Origin: Planctomycetota bacterium
GTDB taxonomy: Bacteria; Planctomycetota; Phycisphaerae; Phycisphaerales; SM1A02
Assembly: GCA_022574595.1 (NCBI GenBank)
Contig: JACZRS010000005.1
Coordinates: 62,001 to 126,000 of the forward strand
Length of the DNA stretch: 64,000 nucleotides
Direction of reading: 5' to 3'
The notes beneath the pieces are model-generated. The model had not been told where the DNA came from and ran no database searches. It saw only the letters and a program-made list of their open reading frames with translations. Within the stretch, counting starts at the first letter, position 1, and each line of letters opens with the position of its first letter. Position numbers and translations under genes: made by a program. Below are positions 44,830 to 54,253 of this stretch, piece after piece.

Positions 44830-46887
44830 ATGGCCAACTACACGACCAATGACATACGCAACCTAGCCATTGTTGGCGCTACTGGAACTGGAAAGACCAC
44901 TCTGGTTGAGGCCATGTTGTTCAAAGCTGGCGTGATTGGCCGAGCCGGGCGCATTGAAGATGGCAACACCGTATGCGATTACGATGATCTTGAAAAGGAA
45001 TTTAAACAAAGTCTCGACAGCACACTGGTTAACCTCACCCATGCTGAGAAACACATCAATATAATTGATACACCGGGCGCTCCGGATTTTCTCGGTAAAG
45101 CCATTGGCGCATTACCCGCAGTCGAAACCGCAATGGTTGTTATCGACACTACCTCAGGTATTGACACTGTTACCCGGCGTATCATGAAGATCGCTCAAGA
45201 GCGCAATCTTCCGCGCATGATTGTTGTAAATAAAATAGATCAGGGTGAAGATCTCTCAGCTTTCCTCGAAACCATACAAGAGAGCTTTGGAACCGAGTGT
45301 CGGCCAGTTAACCTGCCAGTTGATGGCGGCAAGTCGGTAATTGATTGCTTTGAAAATACTTCGGGCACTAGTGATCTTGGTGATATCGAGGATCATCACA
45401 CTGCGATTGTCGAACAAGTTGTAGAAGTCGATGAAGATTTAATGGAGCAATATCTGGAAAAGGGTGAAGTGAGTGTAGACCAGCTTCACGATCCATTTGA
45501 ACGATCACTTCGTGAGGGACATTTGATCCCAATCTGCTTTGTATCAGCGCGTGAAGATGTCGGCATTAGTGAATTATTAGATCTAATTGCAAAGCTGTGT
45601 CCAAGTCCGTGTGAAGGAACTAAAGCAACTTTTACATATAACAATGACAGCGACCCTCAGGATCATGTTGTAGAAGCAGACCAAACCAAACCAACGATTG
45701 CTCACGTGTTTAAGGTGTCATCCGATCCGTTTGTTGGCAAGCTGTGCGTTTTTAGGGTTCATCAAGGGACAATTGGTTCATCGGTCAACCCCCTGATTGA
45801 TGAGGCCAAGCGACCAACCAGAATAGCCCACGTGTTTAAGCTGATGGGCAAGAATCACGAAGAAGTAAGTGAGATTATTGCAGGCGATATTGGCGCGGTA
45901 GCAAAGATTGATGAAATCCGCACAGATTCCGTTCTGCATGATGGGTCTATTGGAGCTGATCTCAAATTTACAACCTACGCTATGCCCAAGCCAATGTATG
46001 GACTTGCGCTTGAAGGTAAGAGCAAGGGCGCTGAAACGAAAATGGGAGAAGCTCTTGGTAAGCTGGTTGCCGAAGATCGGACTATCCAGCTGGAAAGAGT
46101 GCAAGCAACGGGCGAAACGGTTTTGCGCGGTCTGGGCGAACAACATCTTCGCATCAAACTGCTACTACTTAAGGATCGATATGGCGTTGAAGTAGATACA
46201 CATACGCCTACGGTACCGTACAAAGAGACTATTACGGCAAAGGCAGAGGGGCATCATCGACACAAAAAGCAATCGGGTGGTGCGGGCCAGTTTGGTGAGG
46301 TCTATCTGCGCGTAGAACCGATTTCTGTGGAAAATAATGGGCAAGCAGAGGGATTGGAGTTCGTGGATGAGACATTTGGCGGTTCGATTCCCAAACAGTT
46401 TTTACCTGCTATTGAAAAGGGTATTAAAAAGGTTTTAGCCGGTGGAGCAATTGCGGGATATCCACTGGGCGGAGTAAAAGTCTCTGTTTACGATGGTAAA
46501 CACCACCCGGTCGACTCAAAGGAAGTCGCATTTATGACAGCCGGTCGCAAAGCATTTATTGATGCGGTTCAAAAGGCAAAGCCAGTATTGCTTGAACCGT
46601 ACGTTTCACTAGAAATTACTGTGCCAGCAGGCATGATCGGCGATATATCATCGGATATCTCTGGCAGGCGCGGCAGGATTCAGGGCACTGATATGCTTCC
46701 AGGTAATATAGCTATTATCAAAGCAGAAGCGCCATTAGCGGAACTAATGACTTATGCAAGTCAACTCAAATCTATAAGCGCGGGCGCCGGTTCTTACACC
46801 ATGGAATACAGCCACGATGAGCCAGCGCCCCCCAACGTCCAGGCTGATATTGTGGCTAAATACAAGCCACACTCGGATGATGATTGA
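44830..46887 (+). CDS. Elongation factor G-like GTPase
   Basis: About 685 residues from the ATG at 44830, with AGGAG eight bases before. G1 is GATGTGKTTLVEAML, G3 IIDTPGAPDFLGKA (DTPG), G4 NKIDQ. The rest follows domains II-V of EF-G (HHRHKKQSGGAGQFGEVYLR, FVDETFGGSIPKQFLPAIEK, ISGRRGRIQGTDML). It belongs to the second group of bacterial EF-G paralogues. Such copies may act in ribosome recycling or have lost translocase function. No other ribosomal-protein gene is beside it. Two family-2 hairpins follow the stop. Confidence 0.88.
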   Translation: MANYTTNDIRNLAIVGATGTGKTTLVEAMLFKAGVIGRAGRIEDGNTVCDYDDLEKEFKQSLDSTLVNLTHAEKHINIIDTPGAPDFLGKAIGALPAVETAMVVIDTTSGIDTVTRRIMKIAQERNLPRMIVVNKIDQGEDLSAFLETIQESFGTECRPVNLPVDGGKSVIDCFENTSGTSDLGDIEDHHTAIVEQVVEVDEDLMEQYLEKGEVSVDQLHDPFERSLREGHLIPICFVSAREDVGISELLDLIAKLCPSPCEGTKATFTYNNDSDPQDHVVEADQTKPTIAHVFKVSSDPFVGKLCVFRVHQGTIGSSVNPLIDEAKRPTRIAHVFKLMGKNHEEVSEIIAGDIGAVAKIDEIRTDSVLHDGSIGADLKFTTYAMPKPMYGLALEGKSKGAETKMGEALGKLVAEDRTIQLERVQATGETVLRGLGEQHLRIKLLLLKDRYGVEVDTHTPTVPYKETITAKAEGHHRHKKQSGGAGQFGEVYLRVEPISVENNGQAEGLEFVDETFGGSIPKQFLPAIEKGIKKVLAGGAIAGYPLGGVKVSVYDGKHHPVDSKEVAFMTAGRKAFIDAVQKAKPVLLEPYVSLEITVPAGMIGDISSDISGRRGRIQGTDMLPGNIAIIKAEAPLAELMTYASQLKSISAGAGSYTMEYSHDEPAPPNVQADIVAKYKPHSDDD

Positions 46888-46921
46888 TTAGAAACAATAG
46901 TTCTTCGAAATTTCCCATTTA

Positions 46922-47070
46922 GCCCTGGGTGAATACACCCAGGGCGAAAAACTCTGGCAAACCACATCGCGTCCGCCTCTGGAAGATCCATCGCCAACCA
47001 ACATCTTCCTGCTTTGCCAATGATGATTGGAAATCACACGTCGTTCGCCCTCGGTGTATTCACCGGGGGC
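46922..47070. repeat. Pair of dispersed hairpins, family 2, copies 2 and 3, inverted
   Basis: Copy 2, 46922-46945: GCCCTGGGTG / CACCCAGGGC with AATA loop. Copy 3, 47047-47070: GCCCTCGGTG / CACCGGGGGC with TATT loop. They face opposite ways, 101 bases apart, like the paired units of mosaic interspersed elements. The stem of copy 2 has changed a C-G to T-A relative to 44171-44194; copy 3 keeps pairing by T-G. No gene lies between 46888 and 47186. Confidence 0.7.
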
Positions 47071-47186
47071 TAAATGTAGGGCCAAACATAGCTCTTAACC
47101 AAATTGTGCATAGAACAAACGAGCAAACAGCACCATTGGCCCGATGTATCAAGAGAATTTTCTTCTTGTGCGGTTGAGGACGATGT

Positions 47187-47849
47187 ATGATTTTGTCTAT
47201 GCTCATCATATTCATAGCAGCGGTGTGTATAACAGGGCTGTTAGGATTAGGAATGCTGCTCATCTGGTCAGGCCTTCGTGGAAAGACTATTGATAGGCAT
47301 CCACTTTGCGGCAATTGTATGTATGACATGGTGGGACATACAACAAGACCTAACCGCTGCCCTGAGTGTGGAGTAACTTTAGCGCGAGTCGGTGGCATAC
47401 AAATTGGCCATCACAGACTGCAAATACCAAAGATAATGCATGGCTCATTATTGACGGTTATCAATTTGAGCATTGTTGGATTCTGTTGTTTAACCGCAGA
47501 TAAACCAGCAACGGCAAACAGTGTTGCAACTACCTCAACTAATGGCATATTGCCAATATCTCTTGCAGTTCCCACATTAAGTAAGACATTGATAGAAGTA
47601 CAAACTGTTAGCAGTTCATTTACAATAAATTCTGTTCCTTCTACAATTGCACTAAATGGGGATGCGATTTATTCGAGCGGCTTTACAATAGTTAGCCATC
47701 AAGATATTTCTGCAAACTCTTTAACTTTAAATCAGCTCTTGCTCTTGGATAAGCAAGACAATATATTGGGTTTGCCAGCACAACCTGCTTCTGGTGTGAT
47801 TGAATCGCATATTTACAAAGGTGTGATAGGAAGGCGCATAGGCCAATAA
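47187..47849 (+). CDS. Membrane protein with zinc ribbon, 220 aa
   Basis: N-terminal helix (ILSMLIIFIAAVCITGLLGL) then a ribbon, CGNCMYDMVGHTTRPNRCPE, with CxxC at 53-56 and CPEC near 71-74. A second helix lies at about 91-108 (LLTVINLSIVGFCCL), and an extended outer part, about 110-220, is Ser/Thr-rich with no known domain. The ribbon is like those in the 40309 and 41532 genes. Convergent with lepB. Role unknown. Confidence 0.65.
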   Translation: MILSMLIIFIAAVCITGLLGLGMLLIWSGLRGKTIDRHPLCGNCMYDMVGHTTRPNRCPECGVTLARVGGIQIGHHRLQIPKIMHGSLLTVINLSIVGFCCLTADKPATANSVATTSTNGILPISLAVPTLSKTLIEVQTVSSSFTINSVPSTIALNGDAIYSSGFTIVSHQDISANSLTLNQLLLLDKQDNILGLPAQPASGVIESHIYKGVIGRRIGQ

Positions 47850-47874
47850 GATCTTTACAGGGGAAATATAGTAC

Positions 47875-48603
47875 TTACGGCAAAGCGCGAAAGAATCTTT
47901 CCCAGCGCGGGAGATAGTAGTTGTCGTAATCAAGCGAAAACGCCAAGCCTATTACTTCTCCCATTATAAGATCGCGATCGACAAAACCCCAAAAGCGTGA
48001 ATCGCCACTGTTGTCTCGATTGTCGCCCATTACAAAATACATGTTATCTGGGATCTTACCTTGCGTAGAATATGAGCGTCTGGATCGTCTTTTAGGTTGC
48101 AGCATCAGAGGATGTGATTCATCATCGAATGTTTCTATCAGGAAATTGTGAGGTGGGGGGTCGCTTAAATCAACAATTTCATCATTAGGTAAATTCGTTG
48201 GTTGATATGAAGCAACAGATCCATTTATATAAAGTTTATTGTTGCGCAGTTCAATGCTATCACCCGGCGTTCCAATAACACGTTTTACCATTCGTTCGCC
48301 ATTGTCCGGATGAAAGAAGACAATAATGGCGCCGCGCTGTGGTGTACTCCATCGCGCAATACGCTGTTTAGTGAATGGGATCTTAAGATCGTAGGCAAGT
48401 TTATTTACGAAAATCCGATCGCCGACTAGAATGTTCGGCTCCATCGATTGTGTGGGTACATCATTCCAATCCGCAACAGCTGAGCGAAATGTGCTAACCA
48501 CGAAAATAATAATGACTAAGGGCTTAACCCAACCTTTCCAAAATCGCATTAGCAGCGACGGCTTTTTCTCGTCAGTCTTTCCCTCAGTCTTTTCTTCTGC
48601 CAT
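47875..48603 (-). CDS. lepB: Signal peptidase I
   Basis: 242 residues. Cuts signal peptides from exported proteins. One membrane anchor (WVKPLVIIIFVVSTFRSAVA), then the catalytic Ser in VPTQSMEPNILVGDRIFVNK, the Lys in ERMVKRVIGTPGDSIEL, and the last box YFVMGDNRDNSGDSRFWGFV. A Lys/Glu-rich N-terminus of about 20 residues precedes the anchor. A segment of about 45 residues between the Lys box and last box (LPNDEIVDLSDPPPH and following) is common in planctomycete enzymes. Ends near the convergent 47187 gene. Confidence 0.93.
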   Translation of the reverse strand: MAEEKTEGKTDEKKPSLLMRFWKGWVKPLVIIIFVVSTFRSAVADWNDVPTQSMEPNILVGDRIFVNKLAYDLKIPFTKQRIARWSTPQRGAIIVFFHPDNGERMVKRVIGTPGDSIELRNNKLYINGSVASYQPTNLPNDEIVDLSDPPPHNFLIETFDDESHPLMLQPKRRSRRSYSTQGKIPDNMYFVMGDNRDNSGDSRFWGFVDRDLIMGEVIGLAFSLDYDNYYLPRWERFFRALP

Positions 48604-48700
48604 TCGCTAGTCTCCAGCCACTTTATGATTCACATGTGGATATACGCAGCTTCAAGATAGCTGGTTCAACCTGAGAATCCGTATCGGTCACATATATCCT

Positions 48701-50065
48701 TTATCGAGTAATTACGCGCTCATTTTCAGCATCCCATAGCATTACCCGGTCCTGACGGTAGGATTCCACAGCCATTTTTATGGCAACCATGGTTGAGCAG
48801 CCCAGATCGACGTTGCAATGTAGCTCGGCCTCGCCTCTGATCGCATCCAGGAAATTGCCCATGTGATCGCGCCGAGACTCGGTTTTGATCTCAAACGATG
48901 CTGTGCCGGGCTTTGGTTCTGGTCCTTGCTTGCCTTTATCATTCGTAACCATTTTATGTTCGACATAATCCGTATTTGCTTCACGGAACTTTTTCCACCA
49001 TGCTCTTTGCTCTTTAATCTTTACTTTCTCATGACCTTCAAATTCCATGGTGCCGTGTCGGCCACGGATTATGTATGGGATGCCAACGTCGTTTGTCATC
49101 ACACTAACTAATACGACCGTATGCTCAGATGGATAGTCAACCATCATCATGAATGTGTCTGGAATGTCGCGCGCGTCTTTTTCAAGGTATTTTCCACCTG
49201 ATGCTACAACTCGCCTTGGGTATTCGCCGTTTGGCCCGCTTATAGCAAGTAATAATGGGGCAAGTCGGTGGTAGAGTAAATCCGTAGCTACCCCGCCGTT
49301 ATATGCAAAGTACTTACGGAATCTAAAGAAGTGATCCTTATTCCAAGGGATGTTTTCTGCAAGTCCCCATTTGTGACCTAACCAGCGATCCCACCAGACA
49401 TAACCATCTGCATCATGTGCATTGTTTGGTCCAGCGTCGGGCGCGATTGGCCAATTAAATTGCCCGCCTTGAGAATTGCGACAGTAACTTCCCTGGCTCC
49501 AAGTGACTTGGCCAATTGCTCCTCTATTGATGGCACTTTGAGCTTTCCACATGCGATCTTCACTGGTTCCTTGTGGACCAACTTGGAGTTTCTTTCCATA
49601 GCGCTTAACCGCGTCGCGGCAATCGAGCGCTTGCTGGATTGTTAATGAAAGTGGCTTTTCGCAGTACACATCCTTGCCCGCTTCCATTGCTTCGATAGCA
49701 ATCTTTGTATGCCAATGATCAGGCGTTGCTATTATTACTGCATCAATATCGCGATCATCTAGTATTTTGCGATATTCCATTGTGCCGCTTGATTCGCTGC
49801 CTCCAATATATCCTATTGCCTCGTTCAGTTTTCTGCGATATACATCACAAACGCGAGTTACATTCAGATTTTCTTTATCCTTGCGACCAACCAAATCCCT
49901 TGTGTGCCATCCTCCCTGACCTCCCGTACCAATCACAGCCATATTAAGCCGATCGTTAGCACCCAATACTCTTGCCCAGCTACTAGCCGGGCTAGCCATC
50001 ACGACAGACGCAGCAGCTGTTGTTTGTAAGAACCTTCGCCTCGACACAGTATTTGACTTGGCCAT
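48701..50065 (-). CDS. Tat-exported Gfo/Idh/MocA-family oxidoreductase
   Basis: About 454 residues from the Met at 50065, which has GGAGG seven bases upstream. A twin-arginine signal (SRRRFLQTTAAASVVMAS) shows export in folded form with cofactor. The NAD(P) Rossmann fold starts at about 43 (NMAVIGTGGQGGWHTRDLVG), and EKPLSLTIQQALDCRDAVKR is the family's substrate-site segment. The C-terminal domain has GPNNAHDADGYVWWDRWLGH, typical of planctomycete members. Such enzymes change sugars or inositols; substrate unknown. Divergent from the DUF885 gene. Confidence 0.9.
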   Translation of the reverse strand: MAKSNTVSRRRFLQTTAAASVVMASPASSWARVLGANDRLNMAVIGTGGQGGWHTRDLVGRKDKENLNVTRVCDVYRRKLNEAIGYIGGSESSGTMEYRKILDDRDIDAVIIATPDHWHTKIAIEAMEAGKDVYCEKPLSLTIQQALDCRDAVKRYGKKLQVGPQGTSEDRMWKAQSAINRGAIGQVTWSQGSYCRNSQGGQFNWPIAPDAGPNNAHDADGYVWWDRWLGHKWGLAENIPWNKDHFFRFRKYFAYNGGVATDLLYHRLAPLLLAISGPNGEYPRRVVASGGKYLEKDARDIPDTFMMMVDYPSEHTVVLVSVMTNDVGIPYIIRGRHGTMEFEGHEKVKIKEQRAWWKKFREANTDYVEHKMVTNDKGKQGPEPKPGTASFEIKTESRRDHMGNFLDAIRGEAELHCNVDLGCSTMVAIKMAVESYRQDRVMLWDAENERVITR

Positions 50066-50176
50066 CAGCAAACCTCCATGATCTATAATCCTTGATTAAG
50101 CACCTCCACGACAAGCGTATGGTGACCACTTTTATCTAAAGATGCAACAGTTAGCTCATGTATGGTACTCTAATGC

Positions 50177-51970
50177 ATGCGCACGAATAGATACACATAC
50201 TCATTACTACTACTCGTATGGGCCATTTCTGCAAATGCACTAGGCGATCAAAGTAGCGAATCCAGCCTGCTGCACAGCTTATTTGAAGATCATTACAATT
50301 GGCAAATGCAGCAGTATCCATCCATGGCTATGGCCAAGGGCGATTACTCCAATGCTGATCGAATAGTAGATACAAGCTTAAAAGCGGTCGGATTTCGACA
50401 CAAGCAGACTATTAAGTTTTTGGATCGACTTCACTTAATCAAAAGAAACGAACTTGGTTCAACTGATCGAGTTAGTTATGACTTATTTGATTTGCAATTG
50501 TCACGCGCAATTGATGGGCATCGTTTTCATGAACATTTGATGCCGATTGGCAGCCTCCAGGGTATTCACCAGGATATCCCCCAATCTGCGGATCGAATTC
50601 GTTTTGCCAACATTGATGATTACCGCAACTATGTAAGGCGTCTAGAGAAGCAGCCTCAAGCAATAGACGACACGATTCGTTTCATGCGGCTTGGTATTAG
50701 CGAAAAGCGCACGCCACCAAAGATCACGTTAGCTGGTGTGCCTGCTCAAGTTGAGGCAATAGTCGAAGGCAGCGCTTTAGATGAGTTGGCAAAGCCTTTT
50801 GACAATTTTCCTAAGCATATACCAGCTGCGGATCGTGAATCTGTTCGCACATCATTCGACAGAGCCTTGCCACCATTGCGCGCTGCACTTCGCCGTTACC
50901 TTAATTATATCACCGATGATTATCTTCCAAATTGTAGAGACTCAATTGCAGCAACTGATTTGCCTGATGGCATAGATTATTACAATCATAAATTGCGCAC
51001 ATATACAACCACTGATTTGACCGCCGTTGAGATTCACAATATAGGCTTAAGTGAAGTGGCACGAATCCGATCAGAAATGATGACTGTAATTCGCCGTAGT
51101 GATTTTTCTGACCTTGATCCAAGCACAAAGTCGCTTACCGATGATGAACTATTTGCAGCATTTGTAGAATATCTTCGCAATGATCCGCGCTTTTATCACA
51201 CATCAGAAGAAGCGTTGTTAGCGGGTTATCGAGATATTTGCAAACGCGTGGATGGCTCTTTGCCTAAGCTGTTTCGAACTTTACCTCGTCTGCCCTATGG
51301 GGTTTCCGAGATGCCGAAGTTCATCGCACCAACGCAAACAACTGCGTACTACCAGCAAGGTGATATTCGTAACGCCCAGGCGGGTTTCTTTGTAGCTAAT
51401 ACTTATGCGTTGGATCAAAGGCCGAAGTACGAAATGATTCCACTAGCTTTACATGAAGCGGCTCCCGGCCACCACCTACAGATCGCTTTAGCACAAGAAA
51501 TACAAGGCTTACCGGAGTTTCGCAAGAACGCATACTTCATCGCCTTCGGAGAAGGTTGGGCGCTTTATTCTGAGAGATTAGGCATCGAAATGGGGATGTA
51601 TGAAGACCCTTACGATGATTTCGGCAGGTTGTTATATGAGATGTGGCGCGCTTGTAGATTGGTCGTCGATCCCGGGATGCACGCACTGGGTTGGTCACGC
51701 GATCGGGCAATTCAGTTCATGCTAAGTAATACCGCTCTTAGTCAATTGAATATCGAAAATGAAATTGATAGATACATAGGTTGGCCAGGTCAGGCGTGTG
51801 CTTACAAAATTGGCGAACTGAAAATTAGGGAATTGCGCGCTAAATCAGAAAAAGCACTCGGTAAACACTTTGACCTTCGCGAGTTTCATGATGTTATTCT
51901 TGGAGCAGGGTCGCTGCCACTAACTATACTTGAAGCTCGAATTAACCAATGGATTGATTCACAAAAGTAG
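50177..51970 (+). CDS. DUF885-family protein, probable exported metallopeptidase-like
   Basis: 597 residues. Signal peptide (YSLLLLVWAISANALG). Mostly helical. The family's core shows PLALHEAAPGHHLQIALAQE, a HExxxxHH pattern that fits a metal site, and FGEGWALYSERLGIEMGMYE with a further Glu. C-terminal IGWPGQACAYKIGELKIREL. DUF885 proteins are related to M2/M3-like peptidases, and some are thought to act on small peptides. Two Met codons, 50173 in another frame and 50177, are near; 50177 is in frame. Eleven bases before the next gene. Confidence 0.85.
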   Translation: MRTNRYTYSLLLLVWAISANALGDQSSESSLLHSLFEDHYNWQMQQYPSMAMAKGDYSNADRIVDTSLKAVGFRHKQTIKFLDRLHLIKRNELGSTDRVSYDLFDLQLSRAIDGHRFHEHLMPIGSLQGIHQDIPQSADRIRFANIDDYRNYVRRLEKQPQAIDDTIRFMRLGISEKRTPPKITLAGVPAQVEAIVEGSALDELAKPFDNFPKHIPAADRESVRTSFDRALPPLRAALRRYLNYITDDYLPNCRDSIAATDLPDGIDYYNHKLRTYTTTDLTAVEIHNIGLSEVARIRSEMMTVIRRSDFSDLDPSTKSLTDDELFAAFVEYLRNDPRFYHTSEEALLAGYRDICKRVDGSLPKLFRTLPRLPYGVSEMPKFIAPTQTTAYYQQGDIRNAQAGFFVANTYALDQRPKYEMIPLALHEAAPGHHLQIALAQEIQGLPEFRKNAYFIAFGEGWALYSERLGIEMGMYEDPYDDFGRLLYEMWRACRLVVDPGMHALGWSRDRAIQFMLSNTALSQLNIENEIDRYIGWPGQACAYKIGELKIRELRAKSEKALGKHFDLREFHDVILGAGSLPLTILEARINQWIDSQK

Positions 51971-51980
51971 ATGATTGTAA

Positions 51981-53153
51981 TTGATGGAGAGCAAGATGCT
52001 TCTTAATGTTTCACTTAAACTTCTACTTTCGATTGCACTTCTTGAAGTTTCAGCTATTGCGCAGGAGACTAAGTCAACAGATAGTCAAGCGGCAATAGCG
52101 CGCGGTGTTGAAATCATATTGTCTATGCAGGAAGGTGAGGGAAAGGATCAGTGGCCGTACGAAGGTGTTTACCGAGTCCGAGGCGCTATTCCTATTGGTT
52201 ATCAAGTTGGCGGAACGGCTATTGCGGGTAATGCACTATTGCTTGCGCCTGATTATGGGGATGACCCCGATCGTCAAGCAGCGATTAAAAGAGGCGCAAC
52301 ATTTATTGTAAACAGCATCGATCATAAACTTATGGCTCATCATTTTGAGGCGAGATATGATGTACGCGGCTGGGGTTACGCTTACGGCTTAAACCACCTC
52401 CTTCTACTAAAGAAACTCAAATTAGTTCCCAAAGGCCTTAACGATCAGGTTGAAGCTGCGATCCGCTTTTTTATTGATGGTATTGAAACTACATCGATCC
52501 CTGAGCGGGGTGGGTGGAATTATGCTCGTCGTGCTGGATTTGATAAGCCCGGCGCACCATCTCCATTTATGACCGGTTCAACTTTGCAAGCTCTGTTTGA
52601 AGCGGTTTCTCAAGGTTATCGTGTAAATGATAAAGTTATTACTGATGGGCTAGATTCACTAGAAGCGGCAAGAACGCCTATAGGATCTTTTGTGTATTCA
52701 GGCGATCAAGGCAATCGCAGTCGAGCAGCGGTTCCGGGCGCTACCGGGCGCATGGCTATTGCAGAATCTACTTTGTACCTTGCCGGTCGATCATCGATAG
52801 ATCGTGTGCGCAGTTCAGTCGATGCATTTATTGTGCATTGGAAATGGCTCGATGCTCGCAGGGCTAAAAAGGACACGCATAAACCGCCATACGGCATAGC
52901 CCCGTATTATTTTTATTACGCCCACTACTACGCTGCACAGGCTGTTGAATTACTACCCGAAAACGAACGCCAGGAGTATCGCAATCACATTAAGGAATTG
53001 TTGTTTTCAGTCCAACTCGATGACGGCTCATGGAATGACCGCGTATTTCCCAGAACCGCAAACTACAGCACAGCCATGGCAATCCAGGCTCTAATGATGG
53101 CAGATGCACCGAAACCCGCACGATTGCAGGGTAATAGTAGTGACACTCCATAG
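51981..53153 (+). CDS. Exported alpha/alpha-toroid protein (squalene-cyclase/prenyltransferase-like)
   Basis: 390 residues. Signal peptide (LKLLLSIALLEVSAIAQ). The rest has repeats of the terpenoid-cyclase/prenyltransferase toroid: AIARGVEIILSMQEGEGKDQ, GGTAIAGNALLLAP, RGWGYAYGLNHLLLLKKL, GGWNYARRAG and DDGSWNDRVFPRTANYSTAM. No DxDD or DCTAE cyclase acid motif is visible, so a cyclase function is not supported. Exported toroids of this type are common in planctomycetes. Follows DUF885 by 10 bases, so likely one operon. Confidence 0.75.
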   Translation: MMESKMLLNVSLKLLLSIALLEVSAIAQETKSTDSQAAIARGVEIILSMQEGEGKDQWPYEGVYRVRGAIPIGYQVGGTAIAGNALLLAPDYGDDPDRQAAIKRGATFIVNSIDHKLMAHHFEARYDVRGWGYAYGLNHLLLLKKLKLVPKGLNDQVEAAIRFFIDGIETTSIPERGGWNYARRAGFDKPGAPSPFMTGSTLQALFEAVSQGYRVNDKVITDGLDSLEAARTPIGSFVYSGDQGNRSRAAVPGATGRMAIAESTLYLAGRSSIDRVRSSVDAFIVHWKWLDARRAKKDTHKPPYGIAPYYFYYAHYYAAQAVELLPENERQEYRNHIKELLFSVQLDDGSWNDRVFPRTANYSTAMAIQALMMADAPKPARLQGNSSDTP

Positions 53154-53179
53154 TTTTCTTTCTCGACTAGTTTTACATA

Positions 53180-54253
53180 TTAATCAGGAGTTGATTTTTG
53201 TGCGGCTTTTTGGGTAGCGATATATTGCTCCATGGCTTTAAGATCTTCCGCCTGCTTAATTTTGTTTGCTTCTTTTACCCAGTCAAGTGAAAGAACTTGA
53301 TCGGTGAATTTAATTGAACGTTCTTCATCCGGTTTGTTATAGGGGCAAACTGCGATGCAAATGCCGCAGCCATCAGTTTCTGCAAAGTAAGGCAAGCACT
53401 TAGTTGTATCTACGATAAATCTTTCGCTGCCGCGCCGAGTTGTACGCTCAGCTGGTATTGCATCTACGGGGCATGCAACTAAACACTTTGTACACCAAGT
53501 GCAGAATTCATCAACTCCATTATCTTTAATAGCTTCATTAGGGATAGGTGCATCAGTTGTAATCATCGCAAGTCTGATGCGTGGCCCAAATTCGCGTGAA
53601 ATCATAGAGCCATGCCTGCCCAGCTCACCAAAGCCGGCTGCGATTGCGTGGGGAATAAACAGGGCTTCGCAGTTCATGTCACTGTTGCCACGGGGATGGT
53701 GAACTTGAGCGAAGTAACCTTGCGCGCGAAGCCAAGTCCCTAACGCTAATGTCAAACTCCCTAATTCCATATAGTTTCGTGTTACTTCTTCACCGGCTTT
53801 GGGCTTTGGTGCTGCATTGGTTTCTTCAAATCGCATGGGTAAGCCGAGTATTATTGCGCGGGGGTATTGAAGCTCCCCGTTGGTATAGACATGATCTGCT
53901 AGCACATCTGTGAAGCCAACTTTAACCAGGCGATCTTGCAGGTGTTCTTTGGAGTATGCTTTAACAAATTCGCCAACTTTGCGCTTAGTATCTTCGCTAG
54001 ACCAATTGGGATTGCCCGAAGTTGGATCATGCGGATCATTTAAGTGAGGATATTGCTCTTTATAAATAACTCTGCGGTATTTGTTATTTGCTTTACTAGC
54101 TGATTTCTGCATGAAATCAGTTTGAGTGGTTAGAAACGGCAGAACTTCACTTTGCGGTAAACGATAGACCGATTCTTCGCGCGCGCCTTGGGGTGAATGG
54201 GACCATGTCTTTTCTTGTGGGATCATCGAGTTGGTTTTTGAATTAGTGCTCAT
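53180..54253 (-). CDS. QueG / reductive-dehalogenase-like 4Fe-4S protein
   Basis: 357 residues. The C-terminal half has two Fe-S clusters: CTWCTKCLVACP (CxxCxxCxxxCP) and CLPYFAETDGCGICIAVCP. Before them GELGRHGSMISREFGPRIRL and AMITTDAPI match a block shared by epoxyqueuosine reductase and reductive dehalogenases, both cobamide-dependent. No Tat signal is visible, unlike respiratory dehalogenases. It may be an epoxyqueuosine reductase paralogue, or a dehalogenase-like enzyme of unknown substrate. Its start overlaps the stop of the upstream gene at 54243 by 11 bases. Confidence 0.75.
   Translation of the reverse strand: MSTNSKTNSMIPQEKTWSHSPQGAREESVYRLPQSEVLPFLTTQTDFMQKSASKANNKYRRVIYKEQYPHLNDPHDPTSGNPNWSSEDTKRKVGEFVKAYSKEHLQDRLVKVGFTDVLADHVYTNGELQYPRAIILGLPMRFEETNAAPKPKAGEEVTRNYMELGSLTLALGTWLRAQGYFAQVHHPRGNSDMNCEALFIPHAIAAGFGELGRHGSMISREFGPRIRLAMITTDAPIPNEAIKDNGVDEFCTWCTKCLVACPVDAIPAERTTRRGSERFIVDTTKCLPYFAETDGCGICIAVCPYNKPDEERSIKFTDQVLSLDWVKEANKIKQAEDLKAMEQYIATQKAAQKSTPD

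Noticed and set aside
51981-53153. Squalene-hopene cyclase
   Set aside because: Only the toroid repeats fit. The acidic DxDD motif is missing and the length is about 60 percent of a true cyclase.
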